The notes: generated by a model not told the origin, from the letters alone. Positions 6,404-13,191 are shown, counted from the first letter of the stretch. The stretch is 15,932 nt of DNA from CF-161 sp035259145 (GCA_035259145.1 DATFWQ010000156.1:1-15932); one strand, 5' to 3'. Numbers and translations: made by a program.

Positions 6404-8062
6404 ATGCTGCAGCATGCGAAGCCCGGGACCGACTACCCGAGGAACTTCAAGGAGTTCCTCCAGTGGTTCCACGACGACGCTGACTGCCTGAAGTTCCTGG
6501 AGCACATCCGGTGGCGGGATGGGTTCCAGTGCCCCTTGTGCGGCCTCGGCAAGGGATGGCGGCAGAGCCGCGGCCGATGGACCTGCCAGCGTTGCCGGCG
6601 GGAGACCACCGCGACGGCCGGCACGATCTTTGACGGGTCGAGGGTCGGGCTGCAGTCCTGGTTCTTGGCGGCCTGGATGGTCGCCAGCTCGAAGGTCGGC
6701 CACAGCTCGCTGAACCTCCAAGCCCAGCTCGGTATCGGCAGCTATGAAACGGCCTGGTCGATGGTCCACAAGCTCCGGCGAGCGATGGTCAATCCCGACC
6801 GCGACCTGCTGGCGATCATTCCAAGACCTCCTGAGCCTCCTTGGCCGGCCGAGGATCGGTGGGAGGTCGAAGTCGACGAGTGCCTGGTCGGCGGCAAGGA
6901 GAAGGGAGTCTCCGGCCGGGAGACCAGGACGAAGTCGCTCGTGGTTGTGGCAGTCGAGGTGCGCGGGCCTGCCGATCCGATCAGCGGTTTCCGGGAGCTG
7001 GGGCGCGTGAGGCTGGCCAGGATCCCAGCGGCCGACGAGGCCAACCTCATCGACTTCATCGAGGATGTCGTCGCGCCCGGAGCCACCGTGAACACCGACG
7101 GCTGGTCTGGGTTCCACAACCTGGATAAGACGTCCCTCTTCGGCTACCGGCACGTCGTAGACAACCTCAGCGCCAAGGCTCGGGAGAACCCTGACGACCC
7201 GAAGATGCCGAACGTGCACCGCGTCATCGGGAATCTGAAGCGGGTGCTGGCCGGCACCCACTGGGGCGGAGTTCGCCCGAAGCAGCTCGACTACTACTTG
7301 GACGAGTTCACCTTCCGCTGGAACCGGCACGGAGCCAAGTCAAGAGGCTTACTGTTCTTCCGGCTCATCGAGCTGGCGGCCCAGACCCCGGCGGTCACCC
7401 GAGAGCAGATCGTGGTGAGCATGCGGCCGCAGGACGCGGTGCTGATCAGCAACTTGCTATACGACTCCGATCTGAGGCACTGGCTGATGGGAGGCTGGGG
7501 CGTGGACGCGTTGCTCGGGAAACCGAGCCGAATCCACGGCGATCTCGATCTGCTGGTGCCCAAGAGTGAGGTGGCGGACGTCGAGCGACTCCTGCGCAGC
7601 CACCAGTGGCTGTCGGTCGCCGAGTGGAAAACTCGGCGGCGCAAGCGGGTCCTCGACCCTGCGACCGGCGAGCTGGTGCGTCCGGACGCGCGTCCAGCTC
7701 CTCCCACTCACGTCGTCTCGCTCGTCGACAAGTTCGGCCGGCGGGTGGATCTCCACCCGCTCGACATCCGGTCCAAGGTTGCCGTCGAGACACTAGCGGA
7801 CGGCCAGCGCTACGAGTACCCGGAGTCCTGGCTGGAAGGGATCGGGCATATCTTGGGTCAGACCGTCAACTGCCTCACGGCCGAAGCCCAGCTCACCCGG
7901 CACAGCGGCTACGCTCCTCGTCGGATTCCCGACGAGCACCGGAAGGACGTCGCCATCCTTTGCCGCCAGTTTCGGCTAGAGCCCCCGCCTGGCTACAGGT
8001 CCCTCGTCAAGCATCGGAAGCCGCGGGCAGTGGACGAGGATCGAGAAGGCGATGAGGAATGA
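6404..8062 (+). CDS. IS1595-family transposase fused in frame to a nucleotidyltransferase
   Basis: One uninterrupted 552-residue ORF. Residues 1-330 are an IS1595/ISXO2-type transposase: N-terminal domain, zinc ribbon with Cys43, Cys46, Cys61 and Cys64 (CPLC, CQRC), then the catalytic core with Asp158 (VEVDEC), Asp232 (NTDGWSGF) and Asn277 (IGNLKR), ending YYLDEFTFRWNR and GLLFFRLIELA. From about residue 340 a different domain begins: MGGWGVDALLGK (362-373), RIHGDLDLLV (376-385) and RRVDLHPLD. This is the GG(W)..D..R.H.D.D signature of lincosamide/aminoglycoside-type nucleotidyltransferases, with Asp380 and Asp382 as metal ligands and the third Asp in VDLHP. Such enzymes transfer a nucleotide to a small-molecule hydroxyl, or to tRNA/protein in toxin relatives. 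An internal ATG at 7421 (Met340) would give a free 213-residue nucleotidyltransferase, but it has only a weak upstream GTGAGC. The substrate is unknown. Confidence 0.88.
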   Translation: MLQHAKPGTDYPRNFKEFLQWFHDDADCLKFLEHIRWRDGFQCPLCGLGKGWRQSRGRWTCQRCRRETTATAGTIFDGSRVGLQSWFLAAWMVASSKVGHSSLNLQAQLGIGSYETAWSMVHKLRRAMVNPDRDLLAIIPRPPEPPWPAEDRWEVEVDECLVGGKEKGVSGRETRTKSLVVVAVEVRGPADPISGFRELGRVRLARIPAADEANLIDFIEDVVAPGATVNTDGWSGFHNLDKTSLFGYRHVVDNLSAKARENPDDPKMPNVHRVIGNLKRVLAGTHWGGVRPKQLDYYLDEFTFRWNRHGAKSRGLLFFRLIELAAQTPAVTREQIVVSMRPQDAVLISNLLYDSDLRHWLMGGWGVDALLGKPSRIHGDLDLLVPKSEVADVERLLRSHQWLSVAEWKTRRRKRVLDPATGELVRPDARPAPPTHVVSLVDKFGRRVDLHPLDIRSKVAVETLADGQRYEYPESWLEGIGHILGQTVNCLTAEAQLTRHSGYAPRRIPDEHRKDVAILCRQFRLEPPPGYRSLVKHRKPRAVDEDREGDEE

Positions 8063-8621
8063 GCCTCTCAGTCGTCCAGGGGAGCCGTCGCGTTCCTCCC
8101 AGAAGGTGGAGGGCTTGGGCCCCAGTCTCGGCCATCGTCGTTCGTGCTGGCCGATGGCGGGAGCGGGAGCTGGCGCTGGCCGAGGAGATCGACCGGCAGC
8201 CCGAGACGAGCCACCGGTCTACCGGCTGCTCTCCGTCCATCGCCTTCGAAAGGGCGGCTTCGACCAGATCGCCGACGAGTTGGGTATCAGCGCCCGCCAC
8301 GCACGCCGCCTCTACCATCGCCGCGTGGACATGGCACTGCGCCGACACCTCAATCCGATGTCGGCTGGCGAGCCGCGGACGGTCGAATCGAGCATCGCCT
8401 TTGACATGGGCGGGCCAAAGACGCAGCAGAACCTCGTGCGGGTCGATCGACGAGGATCCGTTGTTTGGCGAGCGGACACGCCGGATGCGAGCGCTGGTGA
8501 TAGCTGGGTGTCGGTTGAGGACGCGGGCGAAGGCCGTTTGATGGCTACGTCGTGGAGCGGGTGGCGCGTCCGTCTCAATCCCGAGACTGGGGAAATCGCG
8601 GCGCGCCAATTCGTGAAGTGA
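8052..8621 (+). CDS. Cargo protein: HTH (sigma region-4-like) plus beta-strand domain; possible frameshift
   Basis: A 189-residue frame whose ATG overlaps the end of the preceding ORF by 11 nt. Residues 55-98 (VYRLLSVHRLRKGGFDQIAD, then LGISARHARRLYHRR) look like a helix-turn-helix of the sigma-70 region 4 type. Residues 117-189 (NLVRVDRRGSVVWRAD, SWVSVEDAGEGRLMATSWSG, LNPETGEIAARQFVK) match a family of small beta-rich proteins common in actinobacterial accessory regions, possibly immunity-like. The first 50 residues are low-complexity (AGAGAGAG). The +1 frame over 8143-8208 (RWRERELALAEEIDRQ) looks more like protein, so a frameshift near 8205 may have fused or broken the gene. The C-terminal domain could also be made alone from the ATG at 8358. 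Function not established. Confidence 0.5.
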   Translation: MRNEPLSRPGEPSRSSQKVEGLGPSLGHRRSCWPMAGAGAGAGRGDRPAARDEPPVYRLLSVHRLRKGGFDQIADELGISARHARRLYHRRVDMALRRHLNPMSAGEPRTVESSIAFDMGGPKTQQNLVRVDRRGSVVWRADTPDASAGDSWVSVEDAGEGRLMATSWSGWRVRLNPETGEIAARQFVK

Positions 8622-8631
8622 AGGTCAGCAA

Positions 8632-9378
8632 CTGAAATACGTGGGCCATCGCTACCTGAGGGCCAGCTGGATCAACCCACCCGCGGGCGAGGCGGAGGTG
8701 TGGTTTCACGAGCTGGACAGCGCCGGGTACGAAGTCCGTAAGGTCGTCGTCTTTCCGGACGGTCACCTCGAGCGAGCTGGCTTAGGTGAGCAGACCGACT
8801 ATGCGGCGCTCGGGGAAAAACCTGTCCCTGGAATTGACGAGATCAATGCCCAGGCGGAGTTCCGAGCGGAAGAGATCTCTGAGGACGCCTTCGAAGAGGC
8901 CTGGAAGGCAGCGGCATCGCCCGAAAGGGCACTCGTGCGGACGAATGCCATCATCAACCTCGAGCGGCGAATCCTCCCCCTGCTCGAGGCAGCAGCCCAG
9001 GAACTTAGCCGCGAGTTTCCCAGTGTGCGGATCAGGACGGAGTCGTCTTCGGTCGGTAGTAAGACCTCCCTTCAAGGCCACCACGTCGCCATCAGCTGCA
9101 TCGTTGCTGACGACAGGCCGCGCGAGGAACCCGATCTCGTGGATCTGCTTGTTGGCATCAGGCATCTAACGACGGAGCCGGAGCTCGAAAGTCTGTACGT
9201 GTGCTGGGGCCACCCGTCTGGCTATGTCGAGCTGGAGCTCCTCGACCGCCCCGTACCTCTCGATGACGCGGCCTGGTCTTCCGCGGAAGCCGCGGTCCCA
9301 CGGCTGGTGGAGGCACTGCGGTCGGCGATCAAGCGCGGCCGACCGGCCGAGGGCGCGCCGTCGGCGTTTCCTTGCTGA
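8632..9378 (+). CDS. Cargo protein with DUF6881-like N-terminal domain and a second unknown domain
   Basis: About 248 residues if started at CTG 8632, or 245 from GTG 8641. An AAGG at 8621-8624 sits seven bases before the CTG but 16 before the GTG, so the rare CTG start (giving MKYVGHRYLRASWI) fits better. Residues 1 to about 92 (EVWFHELDSAGYEVRKVVVF, PDGHLERAG, LGEKPVPGIDEINAQAEF, ISEDAFEEAWKAA) match the DUF6881 pattern, a small domain often placed in immunity-protein-like contexts. The remaining 150 residues (INLERRILPLLEAAAQELSR, VAISCIVADD, LVDLLVGIRHLTTEPELESL, a GYVELELLD strand and a long C-terminal helix) form a separate domain that I do not recognise. It is the last gene before the right transposon end. 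Confidence 0.75.
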   Translation: MKYVGHRYLRASWINPPAGEAEVWFHELDSAGYEVRKVVVFPDGHLERAGLGEQTDYAALGEKPVPGIDEINAQAEFRAEEISEDAFEEAWKAAASPERALVRTNAIINLERRILPLLEAAAQELSREFPSVRIRTESSSVGSKTSLQGHHVAISCIVADDRPREEPDLVDLLVGIRHLTTEPELESLYVCWGHPSGYVELELLDRPVPLDDAAWSSAEAAVPRLVEALRSAIKRGRPAEGAPSAFPC

Positions 9379-9496
9379 GTTGCGATCAGCCTTTCGAGTT
9401 CGTCCAGACGGTTCGAATAGCGTCCCGTTTGGGCTGCCACGGCGATTAATCGTAGATCTCCACACCCTGCCGCGTTACCACTGTCAACGGCTGGTG
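9379..9496. other. Non-coding tail between last cargo gene and right transposon end
   Basis: 118 bp with no gene and no clear terminator hairpin. Confidence 0.5.
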
Positions 9497-9538
9497 CCCA
9501 GATGTTGTATCTGTAGGAGCGAAGGGGATACCCCCTCT
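9497..9538 (-). repeat. Right terminal inverted repeat of the IS1595-like transposon
   Basis: Reverse complement matches 6307-6348 without gaps. The outer two bases differ (AG against TA), followed by a perfect 23-bp run, then partial identity ending in ATCTGGG. Confidence 0.88.
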
Positions 9539-9546
9539 TCTTCGAA
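9539..9546. repeat. Right target-site duplication (8 bp)
   Basis: TCTTCGAA, identical and in the same orientation as 6299-6306. Confidence 0.88.
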
Positions 9547-9634
9547 ATGCGTCCGTCTCAGAGATGTCGAGGATCTCCGCGGTGCGCCTCACGAAGGCCG
9601 CTTGAAGCTCGAAGAACGAGCGATCGAGGCGCAT
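9547..9634 (-). pseudogene. First part of the gene split by the IS1595-like transposon
   Basis: Minus-strand ATG at 9634, then RLDRSFFELQAAFVRRTAEI, LDISETDAFRR. The codons end at the transposon junction after 32 residues (including the duplication copy 9539-9546) and continue in frame at 6298. The frame is also open upstream to 9793, but those residues look random and the Met at 9634 begins the protein-like part. No recognised family. The ribosome-binding site is weak. Confidence 0.6.
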
Positions 9635-9860
9635 CAGCCCGTCTGCTTGTGGCTCATGTGATCCGGCGTTGCAGCCAACTGAGCGTTGCTTCGGCGCAGG
9701 CTCGCTGATGAGCCCTTGTGCCCGGAAGCCCTTGGGGCCCTGGCTGGCGAGACATCCACCAGTAGTTGGCGGCCAGGGCCATAAGGACTGCATCGATCGA
9801 GCTACTTTCCACGGTGCGGGTCAGCGGGTGATCCCGGAGAAAAGGTTCGGTGTCAACTCC
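9635..9860. other. Stretch without a supportable gene
   Basis: Between the split gene and the phosphotransferase remnant. It contains a short inverted similarity around GGGGCCCTGG at 9735-9745 and GGCCAGGGCC at 9770-9779, but no frame or RNA gene that I can support. Confidence 0.35.
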
Positions 9861-9864
9861 GCCT

Positions 9865-10280
9865 TCCGCGTTTAACGGTCATCGCAAAGCAAACCGCATC
9901 GAGCCACGCTGCGCCGCAACAAGTCCAGCCCCAGTCGATGAAGAAGACCTCTCCGCTGGAAGTGAGGAGGATGTTGTCAGACCGGATGTCGGTATGGAGC
10001 AGGGCTTGTCCTTGCACCACCTCGAAGAGATCGGTCCGCTGTGCCATACATGCGGGCTGCTTCCTGAACCATGGATTGAGTCCGAGCGGTGGCGTATCGG
10101 CCCCCGCTTCCGGGTTCGGGCCCAGAAACTTGGGACAAAGAAGTCTTCGTCATCCTGAGCGGCCAGGAGGGCGGCGATGGGGTCCGACCGCATCGCGGCG
10201 TCCTGGAGGTCTCTGGCCAATCACCGGAGAAGTCGTCCCGCTGCTGGCGTCAGCCATTGGTCGGCTCCTGCACCGTGCGG
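9865..10280 (-). pseudogene. Degraded phosphotransferase (APH/choline-kinase-like) gene
   Basis: Read on the minus strand, the upstream frame gives ADQWLTPAAGRLLR, a TGA stop, then LARDLQDAAMRSDPIAALLA and QDDEDFF. The sequence then has to shift frame to give GLNPWFRKQPACMAQRTDLF, GQALLHTDIRSDNILL, EVFFIDWGWTC and GAAWLDAVCFAMTV. The HTDIRSDN (H-x-D-x4-N Brenner catalytic loop) and IDWGW (metal-binding Asp) motifs are those of aminoglycoside/macrolide phosphotransferase-fold kinases. With a nonsense codon, at least one frameshift and loss of both the N-terminal lobe and the C-terminus, it cannot make a kinase. Confidence 0.75.
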
Positions 10281-10296
10281 GATTATTGTCCAGGCC

Positions 10297-10914
10297 ATGA
10301 ACGCAGATGGGGATGGTTCCGACAGCTCTGACGGGCTGCGAACGGCCGTGCGGAACTTCTACTGGCCCCGGAAGGTGTACCTCGTCAGCCAAGCACCAGC
10401 TGAGGACGTTTTGGCCGGTATTCGCTCGTCCATAGATCGCACCATTCCTCCGCTCGCCGTGTCCATCGGTTCCAAGCCACTTATTGGGTGGGTACGTGAC
10501 AATCGATTCGGGATCCGCAGCCGGGGAAGCCTCCTGGTCCGCAACTCTTTCCGGCGGACCTTTGTCGGGGAGGTCTACGACCGAAATGGCCAGACTTGGG
10601 TCAGAGGCAGGTTCAAGATGGCTCGGTGGGTCTCGGTGTTCTTGGCAACCTGGTTTGCCCTTCTTTTCCTCTTCATGTCAGACGTCAGCTCCGCCTTGCT
10701 CTCACATGACCCCAACTGCCAGGGAACTCTGTGCGGCACGCCGGCGGTTCTTCTCGTGCCCCTAGGCATGATGGTGGCCGGAGTCGCGCTAATTTCGGTT
10801 GGGATCGTAATGTCGCAAGGGGGCGAGAGAAAGGTCATGAGATTCCTACTGCAGGAACTTCAATTGCACAAGGCATATCCGCAACATCGCCACGAAGATC
10901 CACCTGGCACATAG
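10297..10914 (+). CDS. Two-helix membrane protein of unknown function
   Basis: 205 residues from the ATG at 10297. The frame is open 40 codons further upstream, but that part overlaps the phosphotransferase remnant and is not protein-like. A polar N-terminal domain (20-110) has strands and the motif FRRTFVGEVYDRNGQTWVRG followed by RF, resembling small actinobacterial membrane proteins with a G-x-I/V...RGRF pattern just before the first membrane helix. Predicted helices are about 111-134 (WVSVFLATWFALLFLFM) and 148-173 (VLLVPLGMMVAGVALISVG). A Cys pair in the loop between them (CQGTLC, 141 and 146) would be outside if the N-terminus is cytoplasmic. The C-terminal tail is cytosolic and His-rich. 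No clear ribosome-binding site; function unknown. Confidence 0.72.
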   Translation: MNADGDGSDSSDGLRTAVRNFYWPRKVYLVSQAPAEDVLAGIRSSIDRTIPPLAVSIGSKPLIGWVRDNRFGIRSRGSLLVRNSFRRTFVGEVYDRNGQTWVRGRFKMARWVSVFLATWFALLFLFMSDVSSALLSHDPNCQGTLCGTPAVLLVPLGMMVAGVALISVGIVMSQGGERKVMRFLLQELQLHKAYPQHRHEDPPGT

Positions 10915-10959
10915 CCATGTTCTGCTGACTTGTCGTGCGACGCCACACGATCAGCACCA

Positions 10960-11240
10960 TCTACACCTGAACCAGGCCAGACCACTCAGCGGAAGTGGCG
11001 TCGAGCTCAGAGGCCCATACGCGACCCAGCGTCGAGGCCGCCCGGCTGAGCCAGCTCGAGAAGGGGTCGGACATGTGGCAGGCCCGCCGGAGACAAGGAC
11101 ACCATCCATGAGCTCGTGGACCTCCCGCTCGGTGAGCACCACGTCGCGCACGAGCAGGCCGAAGAGCCACGCGCCAGCGAGAGCGAGGGCGTGTGGCAAG
11201 CCCACCACGAGGCAGCGTGCACCCACAGCGCGCTTGATCG
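10960..11240 (-). pseudogene. C-terminal remnant of an NAD(P)-binding epimerase-like protein
   Basis: The minus frame gives GARCLVVGLPHALALAGAWL, FGLLVRDVVLTEREVHELMD, GVLVSGGPAT. A second minus frame then continues with DPFSSWLSRAASTLGRVWAS, ELDA. The ALALAGAWLFGLLVRDVVLT..E...LM.G.LVS.GPAT..T..S.WL......LG..YASEL series is the usual C-terminal region of atypical short-chain dehydrogenase/NmrA-like sugar-epimerase-fold proteins in actinobacteria. A frameshift near 11080 and absence of the whole nucleotide-binding N-terminus make it a pseudogene. Confidence 0.6.
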
Positions 11241-11456
11241 TTCGAACTAGCGGCGCCTGAGCAGTCGAAGCAAGGCCAGGTGTGCCGTTACACCCGCTGC
11301 ATCAACTCGATTAGCGGCTCCGTGACCCGCGTTGGGTAGAGTCCTCCGGCTCGCACGTAGCCGACCGGCTGGCGCTGTCCATGCTCCATCGCCACGTCCT
11401 TCGTCCTCGTCTACGCTGTCAGAGGCGGGGAGCGCGCTGGTCACCGGTAGACAGAG
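11241..11456. other. Intergenic stretch
   Basis: About 215 bp with no protein-like frame, repeat or RNA gene that I can support. Confidence 0.4.
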
Positions 11457-11483
11457 CCGACTCCGCACATGTAACGGAACAGG
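11457..11483. repeat. 27-bp direct repeat, copy 1
   Basis: Begins CCGACTCCGCACATGTAA and ends CGGAACAGG; identical to 13118-13144. Its centre is the palindrome ACATGT within CCG...CGG arms. It lies 45 bp before the start of the substrate-binding protein gene, where a promoter would be expected. Confidence 0.9.
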
Positions 11484-11512
11484 CTTGCTACGGCGCAGCC
11501 CCGCGATTGTCT

Positions 11513-11524
11513 GGAGAGGAGGAA
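11513..11524 (+). promoter_or_regulatory. Ribosome-binding site deciding the GTG start at 11529
   Basis: GGAGAGGAGGAAGG at about 11513-11526 is purine-rich, with GGAGG some eight bases before the GTG. It supports a GTG start that places the Tat motif six residues in. Confidence 0.7.
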
Positions 11525-11528
11525 GGAC

Positions 11529-12443
11529 GTGGCGGATGACGACCCCAGCCGGCGCGACATCCTGGCGGGCGCGGGAGCTCTGGCCATCGTCGGCTTGGAG
11601 GCGGCGCTTCTGTCCGCCTGTACGCCGGGCGGCTCAGAACGATCTGGAGGCCAGAGCGGCCCAGCCGCGGGGACGCACAAAGCGGTGCGGCTGCTCAGCG
11701 TTCCGACCGTTCGCGACGGCGGCGAGTGGAGCCAACTCCTGCCGGCGTTCAGCCGCCAGACAGGGATCGAGGTGAAGCTGCAGATCGCCGACAGCGATCT
11801 CCACGATCGCGCCCGCCGAGGTGAGGCCGACCTGGTCTATTCACACTACGGTCACAGGGACGTGAGCGCGTTCGTACTTGGCGGCTTCGGCGAGTGGCCA
11901 CGGACGGTTCTGTTCAACGTCATCGCTTTGTTGGGGCCGCCCGCTGACCCCGCCGGTGTCCGCGGGCTCGGCGACATGACCGAGGCATTCAGGCAGATCG
12001 CAGCCTCGGGCTCGACCTATGAGGTCAACGGCATCCCGGAGCTCGTCTACATGAGCAAGATCATCCTGGAGGCTGGTGGCATCGTCCCCGGTACCTGGTA
12101 CGTTGACGACGGCCTACGCCAGGCGCAAGCGGTGGAGCGGGCGTCCGCGCGCGGCGCTTACACCCTGTGGGGCGTGACGCCGTTCCTCACGCTCGCAAGC
12201 CAGAGGCCGCTGCAGCTGGTGCCCCTGGTCACCGCCGATCCGATCCTGCAGCGGGTCATGGTCAGCATCGTCGTCAACCCCAACAAGGTCCGCGGGGTCG
12301 ATGCACACGCAGCCCGCTCCCTGCAGAACTACCTGCTCTCCCCAGCCGCCCAGGCTCAGATCCGAGCCTTTCGGCACCCGCAGCTCAGCATCCCGATCTT
12401 CTTTCCAGCCGGCCGCGACAACGAGGCGGCTGCCCTTCCATGA
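11529..12443 (+). CDS. TupA-like substrate-binding lipoprotein (tungstate/anion ABC transporter type)
   Basis: 304 residues from GTG 11529, backed by a strong ribosome-binding site. The N-terminus has a twin-arginine motif (SRRDIL, 7-12), a hydrophobic segment and a lipobox LLSAC with Cys31. The protein is therefore likely exported folded by Tat and anchored as a lipoprotein. The body is a type-II periplasmic-binding fold: LLPAFSRQTGIEVKLQI, ARRGEADLVYSHYG, VLFNVIALLGPPADPAGVRG, a repeat of HEL/PELVY type in the middle, GAYTLWGVTPFL, and PILQRVMVSIVVNPNKV. The order resembles TupA/WtpA tungstate-binding proteins, where the middle region binds the oxyanion. However, the usual V-x-H-D-P segment is replaced by VYSHYG and the middle segment lacks the usual SRGD-type residues, so the ligand may differ. 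No permease or ATPase gene is next to it in the window. Confidence 0.78.
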   Translation: MADDDPSRRDILAGAGALAIVGLEAALLSACTPGGSERSGGQSGPAAGTHKAVRLLSVPTVRDGGEWSQLLPAFSRQTGIEVKLQIADSDLHDRARRGEADLVYSHYGHRDVSAFVLGGFGEWPRTVLFNVIALLGPPADPAGVRGLGDMTEAFRQIAASGSTYEVNGIPELVYMSKIILEAGGIVPGTWYVDDGLRQAQAVERASARGAYTLWGVTPFLTLASQRPLQLVPLVTADPILQRVMVSIVVNPNKVRGVDAHAARSLQNYLLSPAAQAQIRAFRHPQLSIPIFFPAGRDNEAAALP

Positions 12444-13117
12444 TGCGGCCGGGCGTCGTGCCGCTGGCCGGCAACGCGGGGATAGGCTGTGGCATTCAAG
12501 AATTCCGGTTGTCGAAGGTGGGTCTTCGGTTCCCCATGGAAGCGACGCGCATCTGTGTCACATGCGGTTAGGACGTGACATTTGCTCGCATCTGGCATGT
12601 ATGCAGCACCCGAACAAACGCTTGGGCTTTGAAGCGTCCGATCTTCGTCCAGACGAGTCGACGACGAACATCGGACTGTTCAAAGCCGGAACAGGCTCCA
12701 TCCTCGAGCACATCGACCAGCCGTTGTTGACCCTGGTCGAGCGTGAGAGAGCTGGCCATGCGCACCTTATTCCGCACCGGCCCCTTGAACGAGTTCGGTT
12801 TTGGAGCCCGGCAAGCTCCGCTGCTGCCACCCCGGGGTCCTGAAGCCCATGGCAGTGGTGGCTCAACCTCGCAAGGTTCGCCAGGTTATCAGCCGGCCCA
12901 GCTTGCGGACCGGCGTCATCAATAGGGACATGCCCGTAGGCGCGCGGGTCTTCTAAAAAAAGAAAGGGCCAGGTGCGCCCGATGGCGAATTCGTGGGATG
13001 GGAAGGCCCGCATGCTGGCCCGTTAGCCACCCACCCGGTCATTGATTCTGCGTCTTTCAACCTTGGCACCGGCGACTGGCCTCCCCCGAACGTGGTCGAA
13101 ATCGGCGCCATAGCGAT
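12444..13117. other. Long stretch without a supportable gene
   Basis: About 670 bp. Frames of 60-180 codons occur in several phases on both strands over 12300-13010, but none has a recognisable motif or clear advantage over its shadows. A run of seven A (12955-12961) follows the weak stem CCCG...CGGG at 12931-12946. It could be a decayed terminator, but it is too weak to annotate as one. Decayed mobile DNA is possible. Confidence 0.4.
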
Positions 13118-13144
13118 CCGACTCCGCACATGTAACGGAACAGG
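13118..13144. repeat. 27-bp direct repeat, copy 2
   Basis: Identical to 11457-11483 and in the same orientation. It lies 48 bp beyond the end of the large minus-strand gene. Sequence outside the 27 bp is unrelated in the two places. Confidence 0.9.
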
Positions 13145-13191
13145 AGGAAATAAGTCCGACGGCGGACCCGATGTCGAGCCAGGCGTGCCGG

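Larger units (their letters stand above)
6307..9538 (+). mobile_element. IS1595-like transposon with nucleotidyltransferase and immunity-like cargo, 3232 bp
   Basis: A complete element. The ends match without gaps over about 42 bp (6307-6348 against 9497-9538), including a perfect run around GGGGTATCCCCTTCG and on to CTCCTA. It is flanked by the direct repeat TCTTCGAA. It contains the transposase-nucleotidyltransferase ORF (6404-8062), a cargo frame at 8052-8621 and a cargo gene at 8632-9378, all on the plus strand. A simple IS1595 element needs only about 1.1-1.3 kb, so about 2 kb is cargo. The two duplication copies and the restored reading frame of the target gene show that the whole unit inserted as one piece. 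Confidence 0.88.

Noticed and set aside
6386..7330. Minus-strand frame of 314 codons
   Set aside because: Antisense to the transposase whose zinc ribbon and catalytic motifs are clear on the plus strand.
10177..10296. Upstream extension of the membrane-protein frame
   Set aside because: Overlaps the opposite-strand phosphotransferase remnant and is not protein-like; the start was placed at 10297.
12926..12965. Terminator at the A-run near 12955
   Set aside because: The stem is only about four base pairs with a long loop, and no gene ends close enough on either strand.
12301..13013. Frames of 60-180 codons on both strands
   Set aside because: No phase stands out, no motif is recognised and no start is supported; listed as gene-free instead.
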